From Pycnopodia helianthoides (lineage: Eukaryota; Echinodermata; Asteroidea; Forcipulatida; Asteriidae), in NCBI GenBank assembly GCA_032158295.1, contig CM063251.1:20767933-20831932 (forward strand): a stretch of DNA of 64,000 nt, read 5' to 3'. Position numbers and translations under genes: made by a program. The notes beneath the pieces were generated by a model. The model was not told the origin of the DNA and did no database searches. It saw only the letters and a program-made list of their open reading frames with translations. Below, one piece after another: positions 55,343 through 64,000 of the stretch; positions within the stretch are counted from its first letter, which is position 1, and each line of letters opens with the position of its first letter.

Positions 55343-56930
55343 AGACAAAAAAGGGGGACTTTGATTAAACACAAGATTATAAGCTGTAGTCCCTTAATGC
55401 AAATAACTTCCCTAAGCCACTTGTGTGCACTGCGAAAATAAACAGTAGGAAATAATAGATAAGGTAATAGAAAAATTATAACAATAACAGACTAAAGAAG
55501 AAGAGAGAGGAAAAGGACGGAGAAAAGAGCAGATCATCTATGAGGGAAAGATGTCAGTGATGCCTAGGTATGTATGATCGGTAAGACAGTTAAGGCCTAG
55601 AGTATTTAAAGTGTTGGCCTAGAGATAAGACTAACTCTCTACTCTTTCAGCAGGTTTACCGACAATAGGTAAAGTATAAGGTGTGACTGGTGTTAGTTCT
55701 TAGTCTTGATTCTAAGATGCTAAATCTCATTTCTTTTGTGGTGACACAATACATGCATCTTTCACCTGATAAGGACAGAAAAAGAAAGTCCCTAAATGAA
55801 TAAAAGATAATGTCTTGAACCAAAAATAAGAACTACAACGTCATCAGTATAGGCAGATCAAGAACTTGAGTAGACGATAGACTCTCCCTTTGATGTCACT
55901 GATGAGAGACTGGAGGCCAGTGAGGCCAGCTGTTTGCAGCAAAGGTTAAGTATGATAACAGCTGAAGTATCAGGTAAAAGTATTGCGGTAAGTGTGGAAG
56001 ACAAATTAACAACCGTTTTCTCCACAGCTTCTAACCTTTTTTTTTTACAGCCTTTAACCTTATTTCCACAGCTTCTAATTTTCATCCGCAGGTCGTAACC
56101 TATCTTTCTTACAGCCTCAACCTGACCTCAATCATGGAGCTACATTCTACTTTTTGTTTTCCAGTCTGTATCCTGTCATTGCCGAAGTGGACTTTGTGGC
56201 AAGCAACAAGTGCACACAGATGGCAGTTCTGGGACACCGTAGATGACATTGGTTTGGTAAAGTATAGGGGTTCTCAGGTATAATGTAGATAGTGAACCTG
56301 ACTCATTTGGCAAATTGATTTAACCCCAAAATGTTAACCTTTCTAGAAAATGTTTTCTTCCAAAAAGCAAATCATGTTTTCTACTCGAAGATGATGAAGT
56401 AGTTTGTGTGATGAAATCCGTACTGAGGTATAGAAAATGCCTACCAGCAGGGACTGGAGTCTTGCAAAAGATTTGGTAATGTATCGAGTGATATAAGTCA
56501 CTAACTACTGATAGGTACAACAACTCAATCAAGAAATTTGGAGGATTGAGAACAAATCTAGACATCGGTTTATCAATAACGTTGGAAGGAAAAATTAAAT
56601 ATGCATTAAAAAAACAGATTTTGAATCTCTCAAACAAATCTCTAAAGTAGTAAAGACAGTTGTGACCAGCTGTCAAAATAATCATATCATTTGAGATTCT
56701 ACAACAGCAAGCATGAATGACCTGCCAACCGCCGAGGTAAAACAACTTAAAAACCACTTATAGTTGCTTGAACAAAATTGTGTTTGTACCATCCAAACAA
56801 ATTGAAATCCTTCCTAAAACAATAGAAGTTGATTCTTTTTGCATTTCATCATAAAGATGTGTAAATGTGTAGAGATAAATTTGTATTTGCCTACTAAATT
56901 TCCCCTCAGTTCAGCAGTCACTTGTGGGGT

Positions 56931-57090
56931 GGTGACTACAACCAGACTCGTTTAGATGAGCATCGTTGGAGGATACAGGGAGTGGTGACTAAACCAGATC
57001 TGTTTGGATGAGCATCGTTGGAGGATACAGGGAGTGGTGACTACAACATACCTGTTTGGATGAGCATCTTTCAAAGAAACAGGTGCAAAG
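56931..57090. repeat. 53-bp tandem repeat inside a putative exon, about 2.6 units
   Basis: GGTGACTA begins units at 56931, 56984 and 57036; shared words are GATGAGCATCGTTGGAGGAT and ACAGGGAGTGG. It lies wholly within the putative exon 56910-57110. Confidence 0.88.
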
Positions 57091-57539
57091 AGTCAACAAC
57101 AGACTGTTTGGTAAGTTTGAACAAAAAACATTCTAAAAATTGTCTTCGATGAGACGGTTCATCCCACAAATTTTGCAAAAATTTAATGTTTCATAATAAG
57201 CACATTTGAAGGTTTCAAATGTTCAATTTGAAAGAATAACCATAACCAACTGGTTGAAAACTTCATTAAAATTGAAGGTCAAGTTTTTCTGAAAAATATT
57301 ATTTTAAACACAAAAAGAAAAACAGCCTGGAAAGTTGTGTGTGCATGTTCTTGGAGAATGATTGGAGCTGGAGGAGAATTTTTTTGCACATGATAGAACT
57401 CAGATTTGACTATTCCTCAGAACAACTGATACTTACATTAAAGGAGTTTATAAAAACTAATCTTTAATAATTCTTTTATTTTCTACTGCAGATTGAGATG
57501 ATTACCTTGGAGATGACATACACCCAATCTTGCGGCTAA

Positions 57540-58080
57540 TCATGCTTTTTGGACTGTGCCATAATCTGAGGGACTGCTGCGCCTAGATCGTCTAGTCAGG
57601 TTCTTGTTACAAGTTCAACTGTTGAAGTGACATCAGGATGTTGAGGCTAGGTGTGGCTTTTTGAACTGTGTTGCAACAGCTGAAGGACTATGTCAAGTCC
57701 AGCCAGGTGACTCGATCTCCACTACAAGTTCATCTATTTAAGTGACATCATACATGATGTTGAGGCTAATTAAATGCTTTTTGGACTGTGTGCCATCATC
57801 TGAACATGGACTGTCAAGGTTAGCTAGATGAATCTCTGTTACAAGTTCAAAGTGACTTTGATGTTGGAGTGTATAACCAACACTTTTTGGACTGTGTGTC
57901 ACCATCTGCAGTAGGACTGTGTCAAGTCTAGCGATCAAACAAGTCTCTGCTACAAAGTTAAACCGACAAAGTGACGTGGAGATGTGGAGGCAAACCAACA
58001 CTTTTGACTGTGTGCCACCAGCTAAAGTGTAGCTACATGGCTCTCCACTACAAGCTGAACTGTTCAAGTGACATAGGTGC
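57540..58080. repeat. About 110-bp degenerate tandem repeat, first block
   Basis: Units share GCTTTTTGGACTGTGTGCCA, GTCAAGTCTAGC, CTCTCCACTACAAG and TTCAAGTGACATCA. About five copies are present, and a second block of about five lies at 59150-59640. Copies differ by many substitutions and small gaps. Confidence 0.85.
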
Positions 58081-58860
58081 AAAGAGTCAACAACAGACCA
58101 CTTGGTAAGTTTGAAAACAAAAAACATTTAACAACTTTTTTTGAAGAGATGTTTCATCCCATAAACTTGGCAAATGAGTTAATGTTTCAGAATTAGCACC
58201 TTTGAAGGTTTCAAATGTTCAATTTGAAAGAATAACCATAACCAACTGGTGGAAAACTTCATTATAATAGGTCAAGTCTTTCAGAAAAATATTTTTTTTA
58301 AACAAATGACATAGGTGCAAAGAGTCAACAACAGACCACTTGGTAAGTTTGAAAACAAAAAACATTTAACAACTTTTTTTGAAGAGATGTTTCATCCCAT
58401 AAACTTGGCAAATGAGTTAATGTTTCAGAATTAGCACCTTTGAAGGTTTCAAATGTTCAATTTGAAAGAATAACCATAACCAACTGGTGGAAAACTTCAT
58501 TATAATAGGTCAAGTCTTTCAGAAAAATATTTTTTTTTAAACAAATGACATAGTGTAAAGAATCAACATTAGACCACTTGTTTAGTTTGAAAAAAAAAGC
58601 ATTTTAAAACTTTTCTATGAAAAGAAGGTTCATCCCACAAATTTGGCAAATGAGTTAGTGTTTCAGAATTAGCACCTTTGAGGGTTTTTAATGACAAATT
58701 TGAAAGATTAACCATAACCAGCTGGAGAAAAACTTCATTAAAATAGGTAAAAATTTTCAGAAAAATATTTTTTTAAACAAGTTACATGGGTTAAAGAGTT
58801 AACAACAGACAAGAGAAGGTTGATCCCGCAAATTTGGCAAATGAGTTAATATTTCAAAAT
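58071..58860. repeat. About 238-bp tandem repeat including a splice donor
   Basis: Units start at ACATAGGTGC 58071, 58309, 58548 (ACATAGTG) and 58784 (ACATGGG). The first two are almost identical, and in both the donor CTTG/GTAAGT is intact (58105 and 58343). A more distant relative of the same unit starts near 57081. The unit covers an exon end plus the following intron start. Confidence 0.92.
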
Positions 58861-59149
58861 TAGCACCTTTTTGTTTTAAAAGAATATATTCATTCCGATT
58901 CATAAAATTGCAATGACCACACCATATTGTCACTTGTGAAAATTTCTTTAGGTCAAGGTTTTTTCAGAAAAGATTTTTTTAAATACCAAAGAAAATCCAA
59001 ACCTGGAATGAAGAACTGATTGGAGCTTGAACTTGTATAAAAGAGTTTGTAAAGATTAATCTCTGAAATTTTTTATTTTCTACCGCAGATTGAGATGGTT
59101 ACCTTGGAGATGACATACACCCACACCCATTCTTGAGGGCCGAGGCTAC

Positions 59150-59640
59150 TCAATGTTTTTTGGACTCTATGCCACCATCTAACAACCCTTCAAGTGACGG
59201 CAAGATGTTGAGACCAACAAACGCTTTATGGACTGTGCGCTACCAGCCAAAGAACTGCGTTTAGTCTAGCCAAATGACTCTCCACAAATTCCCTAACACT
59301 TTTGGACTGTGCACCACCAGCTGAAGGACTGTGCCAAGTCTAGCCAGATGACTCTCCGCTAAAGGCTCAACCGTTCACTTGACGGCAGGATGTTGAGGCT
59401 AACAAACGCTATATGGACTGTGTGCTACCAGCCAAAGGACTGCATTTAGTCTAGCCAGGACTCTCCACAAATTCCCTAACACTTTTTGGACTGTGCGCCA
59501 CCAGCTGAAGGACTGTGTCAGTCTAGCCAGATGACTCTCCACTAAAAGTTCAACTCAAAGTGTTTATGTGATTTTTAACGATACACTTTTAGAATGTCAC
59601 CACCTGAAGAAAGATTGTGTCAAGTCTAACCAGATGATTC
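59150..59640. repeat. About 110-bp degenerate tandem repeat, second block
   Basis: The same unit as 57540-58080, following the duplicated exon start at 59089. Words such as GGACTGTGCGCCACCAGCTG and GTCTAGCCAGATGACTCTCC recur. Confidence 0.85.
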
Positions 59641-59857
59641 CCCACATGTTCAACAGAAACAGGCTGAACCATGGACATTAACTTACTGTCTGAAGACACT
59701 TGAGGAAAAGACCAGCTTAGGCCGTGTCTAAATTTCTGGTTATTGCTGTGGCTGTGGCTGTTGCTATGGGCCATACTATGCTTTAATGCATGTTCACATG
59801 ACAATCAAGCCACATCAGCAGCCACTAATTCGGTATGGCCTTAGTTGATTGATTACT

Positions 59858-59921
59858 CGATAGGCTTTTCTTGAATCTATCAAACTCCACGATAGGCTTT
59901 TCTTGAATCCATCAAACTCCA
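59858..59921. repeat. 32-bp tandem duplication
   Basis: CGATAGGCTTTTCTTGAATC begins at 59858 and again at 59890, each followed by ATCAAACTCCA. Confidence 0.92.
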
Positions 59922-60777
59922 ATACCATATTGTACAATAGCTGGTACTCACATTCATTTGGTTTGATAAAATTGGAACGCATGGCCTCATTTCAAGCATT
60001 GTTGGTTCATGAAAAATCAAATCAATTCAATTTAAGTACAATACCCTCTGGGTTTTGATGGTGTCGGAGTAGTTAGGAATACAACTCTAAAAGGGCCATG
60101 TCACACGAGGCAATTTACAGGCAATCGGTTCCAGGCAATCTCCACAAAGGCAAAACATTCACATTTCGTTTTTCACGTAATTTTCTTGGAGATAGTAAAG
60201 ACACTCTACGAAAAGTGTCCCTTGTGTGAAGTTGTGTCACTGAAGAGTTCTTTTTGCATGCTATACATTAAGTTGCCTCCAAGTTGCCTGTAACAATTGC
60301 TCCGGTAACATGGCCTTAGATGGTACAGCTTTTGCAAAGAGCAAACAAAAATTAAATCAGGTTACCAAAAATGTCTGAAGTGTATAAAGCACAATTTATG
60401 AAGTGTTTTTGCTTGCCGAAACCTTTTGAAAATGTCAACAACAATTAAAAGTTGACTGCAGGGGAAGATTTTCTGAGGTTTAGACATTATATTACGGAAC
60501 AAACAAAATGTTTTGATAAAGTTATGATATTATTGTTTACAACTATCTAGGTATAACAAATTTGAAGTAAAATTTCATTTTGTAAGATTGATTCAATCAT
60601 AATTGTTCTATGCCCTTTATCTATAGTTAGGAAAACTTTACATATTGCTCACTAAGTACAATTCAAAATACAAAGTGTACACTTGAGCACAAAGTAGACA
60701 GAATGCATGTTTTAGCGAAAATGCGCGAACAGGACTCTGTTGCAATGCAACACAAATCGTGGCCACATTCACAACAC

Positions 60778-60920
60778 CAGGGCCCAGTTTCACAAAGAGC
60801 TAAGATTGATCATATCAACCTTAATTGCTTAGCAAAGTGTGATGTTTACAATACAAATCACTATGGTAATATTGACAACTCTCTTCAGATGAATCTTAGT
60901 GTTTTGTGAAACCGAGCCCA
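60778..60920. mobile_element. Small MITE with GGGCCCAGTTTCACAAAG termini
   Basis: CAGGGCCCAGTTTCACAAAG is mirrored by TTTTGTGAAACCGAGCCC, followed by A. The 143-bp length and the interior AACCTTAATTGCTTAGCAAA relate it loosely to the GGGCCCAATTT family. Confidence 0.8.
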
Positions 60921-62340
60921 ATACTCCTCACCCTACATGACTAAAACTTCACACTCTAACTTAACCCTAGCACTAAAACCATAAAAATATCACTCACAAT
61001 ACTTAATTTTAACACATTACCATCAGCACTAACCATTATGCAATCTGTCGCTTCGAATAACAAAATAGTAAGCTTATTTTATAAGACATGCATTTTGTCT
61101 ACTAGCTCTCAAAAACAGTTTCAGTTAAATTGTAGATAATTCATTTTATCTGTAAAACGATCAAATGCTTTATACTTTGCACATAAACTTGTAGTTTGTG
61201 CCGGGGTTAGCTCTTGTGTTTCATGCTAAGACTGGTTTTCCAGTCTAGTATTTCCCCAATGGCTTTACACTGTTGTGTTGTGTGTGTTCAGAGTTCATAT
61301 TAGCAGTTTATGACCTGTGAAGTTAATTAAATATAGATGGAAGTGAAGGATTCAGGACAACCAATGAGAGTAAGGCTTACTTAACTTTGTTTTGGATTGG
61401 ATCACCAAAAGTTTGGCGAGAGCAAATTTATCGTCACTTTGTCATAGCTTATGTTTGCAAAAACTTTTCAACCAACCTCCTCCCTGTATGGTACACCTTT
61501 GGTAATTCCATGATATAAAGTTGATATATAATGATAATGAAACATTAGTTAAAGTAAGACGCAAAGTAAGCAAATGAGACAAGTTTTAATACTTAATGAA
61601 ATATTTGAGAGATAATGAGTTCATCAAGAATTTCATACAATAATTTTTGTTTTAGTGTTATTTCTAGTTATATTTGGTTCACCCAAATGTTTTCTGACAT
61701 GTGTCCTGGTAACAGTATAGAGCATCTTGTACATGTTAGATAACCATAGAGCAAAGAACAGAAGGAGTTACGCTTTGATATTATGGGTGACAAGTCATCA
61801 TTCAAATAGTTCTTTACACCTGTTGTAGAATTACATGTAGCAAGCGCTTTGAGATGACCTTAATAAAGCAACATTATTGTACGTAAAACAAGTTGTATTA
61901 TTATTCTTCATGAATTATCTTTTGAAATATAAATGGCTGTAGATGTACGTTTTAGCCACAAGCACTAAACGATTAAAAAATCTAATTGTTATAATATAAT
62001 TTTCAATTGTAATGAAATGTTTTCTTTGCTACACTAGTTTATAATGTTGCCATGTTGTCATGTGCCCTTTGTGAATTAGCAATTATTTATAGTGTTTCCA
62101 TATTAAAAGGTACCAGACTATTATGTCTTCTATTCTCGGCTTTGGCAGTGGCTACGGCTGGATTGATGACAACCTACCTGTTCCTCAACATCGTCACTGC
62201 AGCCATCAGCCTTAGCCACTTGATTCATTCAGACACGACCTTGCATTGATTTAATAGACGAAACAAGATGGCCACTCCATTATGAAAAAGGTCTACAGCA
62301 ATGTCAGTCAGTAATTTCAAGCTTTAGTTTGATGACTGGC
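60921..62340. other. Intergenic DNA, nothing recognised
   Basis: It is AT-rich with scattered AATAAA-like words. A 65-codon hydrophobic open frame (62052-62249) has no family resemblance. No repeat ends were identified. Confidence 0.45.
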
Positions 62341-62500
62341 CTAGAATTAAAAGGCGGCCACGAAGGCCATGACCTCCGTTGCCCGGTCTTGGCCTTGGTG
62401 CCCCTTCAAAAGCTTCCAACACTTAAAAATGTTTGCAATGGAAGTGACCTTTGCAAAATGAAAATGGCCTTGCCCTCACAAAGATGAAATTCCAGGCCTG
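62341..62500. mobile_element. MITE-like element with CAGGCCTGGAATT termini (copy 4)
   Basis: The interior GGTCTTGGCCTTGGTGCCCC and the right end GAAATTCCAGGCCTG match the copy at 3986-4153 in the same orientation. The left end is reduced to CCTAGAATTA. Confidence 0.75.
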
Positions 62501-62869
62501 TTAAGATATCAAGGAAATATATGTAGTTTTAACTTGTAAAATAAATGTAATGTTTAAGTCAAGATATGCTGCAGGCAACCCTTTCATTGGCAGATTTGTA
62601 CAGCAACAAATTTAGACTGAGCGTGTTTTGCACACACTGAATGCTACATATGTAATACATGTACCAAGTTAGCAAATGTGATTTTTGAGTAGCATCTAAT
62701 ACATTTTGTGTAGCATTTTGCTATGTAAGGGAAAATGTTCACTGGTGTGTACAATAGGCCTGTTCTCTGTAGACCTATTTTTAGTTTTAGTTCTTTGTTT
62801 GTATTGTATATGAGATAAATAAATAATTAAAAATTGGAGGGGGGGGGCCATCCTCTCCCACATATCGGC

Positions 62870-63115
62870 ATGGTATAGGGCAAGTGGTCTTGAGCATCGA
62901 AATCAAGTTCTGATGTTCGAGTCCGAGTGTGTATTTTAATCCAGGGCTTAATTAACAGAAGATTTTGCTTAACAATATTCTGCTTAGCAAAACAAAGAAG
63001 AATACCGGCCAGTCAAAGATGGTACATTTGACATAGTATTTAAGCTGGTAACCTTATTCTGGTGAGCAACATTTTGTTTGTGCTTAGCTGCTTTTTATGC
63101 TTTAACAGCTCTGTT
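62870..63115 (+). mobile_element. SINE head and eroded MITE remnant
   Basis: A B-box-like GATGTTCGAGTCCGAGTG lies near 62911. It is followed from about 62941 by words of the GGGCCCAATTT MITE family: CTGCTTAGCAAAAC and GCTGGTAACCTTATTCTGG. Both are degraded. Confidence 0.5.
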
Positions 63116-63339
63116 TTTACCACATGAGGGCGTATGTGAACTGAATTTATGCGAACAAGTAAAACAAACCGTTTTTCTCATTTCCAACTATTATTATTTA
63201 TTTTGGCCAAATTGATACAAAAAACAACATACATGCAGTCAAAATAAGATACTGTAATTGCTATGAAAGGAAATCGCCGTTCAAATTGCGCCCTCATGCA
63301 ATCAAAAATATGGTCAATTGAGCAGTTGCAACATTTGTG

Positions 63340-63480
63340 TTCTCGAGCAAGACACTTCATTCTAAATGCTTCTCATCACCCAGAAGTAAATGGGTACTGC
63401 TAGGGTGAACGTCTAGCCATTTGGTGCTGCATACTCCGGGAAGAGTTGAGATTGTTTCTGAAATGCTTAAGCCCAATGAA
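63340..63480 (+). mobile_element. SINE tail fragment
   Basis: CGAGCAAGACACTTCATTC, CACCCAGAAGTAAATGGGTA and CTGCTAGGGTGAACGTC resemble the shared central/tail domain of tRNA-derived SINEs (core CCCAGGAGTAAATGGGTACC). No matching tRNA-like head is nearby. Confidence 0.55.
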
Positions 63481-64000
63481 CATGGGTAGAATTTCAGGCA
63501 CTTTGATACAATGTTTAAATGCCCAATTGTGCCACTTGGGTTAAAACTAAATATCAAACGTTTAATACATGTAAGTTTTAAAAAGGCAGATAAATCATGG
63601 CCGTCTTTGTCAAGTTACCTTTGTACACTTAAGGGATTAGACCGTTTTGTCCTCTGAGCCTCACTCTGGTAACACTGAGCTGGGTAGGAACAATACAAGA
63701 TGGCTTCCAGAGTTTGTCCTTCAAATGTTTAGTGACTACATGTAGCCAGCAGGAGCAATTAGCTTGTCATTTCACTAGTATTTATTTCATTTTAATTAAA
63801 TAGGGATGTTTTCAACACTGGTACATATTTTGTAGCTAGCTGGACCACTTGGATTGGAGCGAAACTTTGACTGGTCCTCGTGTATTTTAAAGTTCTAGAT
63901 ATTGGCTTGCTGCACATGAGGAAGTCTTTCACTTAGGCATCGACTAATTGTATGTAATAATTTGATTGCAGGGAAACAAACCTAGATAAATAACAATGAA
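63481..64000. other. Window end, nothing recognised
   Basis: I see no coding exon or bounded repeat. A possible splice acceptor (TTGATTGCAG at 63961-63970) is followed by only 30 bases and cannot be judged. Confidence 0.4.

Larger units (their letters stand above)
53633..59640 (+). ncRNA. Putative spliced non-coding transcript
   Basis: A row of exon-like blocks with good splice sites but no sustained frame: 53633-53707 (donor GTGAGT), 53938-54118 (donor GTAAGG), 56165-56256 (after TTTTCCAG, donor GTAAAG), 56910-57110 (after CCCCTCAG, donor GTAAGT), 57492-58104 (after CTACTGCAG, donor GTAAGT) and from 59089 (after CTACCGCAG). Joined in any phase they meet stops early. The exons at 57492 and 59089 are homologous, both starting ATTGAGATG and containing ACCTTGGAGATGACATACAC. 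The exon interiors are tandem repeats. I infer a long non-coding RNA or a long 3' untranslated region. No conserved structure or coding family is recognised, and the direction rests on the splice signals alone. Confidence 0.45.

Noticed and set aside
62052..62249. A small membrane protein
   Set aside because: The frame is hydrophobic and short, has no upstream context or homologue that I recognise, and could as well be an accidental frame.

Overview
This is animal nuclear DNA. Its genes have GT/AG introns of several hundred bases to several kilobases, the intergenic DNA is AT-rich, and there are many tRNA-derived SINEs, small inverted-repeat (MITE-like) elements and fibrinogen-domain lectin sequence. 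The style fits a marine deuterostome invertebrate, most likely an echinoderm and perhaps a sea star. That is inference; no species-specific marker was identified.

Layout on the plus strand. (1) 3021-12779 is a complete nine-exon gene for a seven-helix Lifeguard/TMBIM (Bax-inhibitor-1 superfamily) protein of 235 residues. (2) 15.9-20 kb is dense in foldback DNA. It includes what looks like an internally deleted P-superfamily transposon at 18341-19659, with perfect 32-bp inverted termini, an 8-bp flanking duplication and a first exon that reads as the start of a THAP zinc finger. (3) 21177-22220 is an intronless gene for a secreted PAN/Apple plus fibrinogen-C lectin of 347 residues. (4) 25554-30602 is a three-unit tandem array of about 1.6-1.9 kb units whose shared deletion orders the duplications. 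(5) 30.6-36.2 kb holds nested MITEs, a local triplication, a decayed LINE and a SINE. (6) 36775-48009 is a nine-exon gene for a VPS4-like AAA ATPase of about 425 residues, with introns full of SINEs and MITEs. (7) 49-53.2 kb is mostly nested MITEs. (8) 53633-59640 looks like a spliced non-coding transcription unit built by repeated exon-scale tandem duplication. (9) 59.8-64 kb holds MITEs and SINE pieces and no recognisable gene.

The three protein genes show no functional linkage: a membrane cell-death/calcium regulator, a secreted pattern-recognition-type lectin and an ESCRT-type ATPase. They appear to be ordinary neighbours in a repeat-rich region. The most notable items are the P-like element, the divergent VPS4 paralogue, the duplicated non-coding exons and the history of the tandem array. 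Exon models were built by eye from splice sites, reading phase and family resemblance. No alignment, RNA or database search was available.
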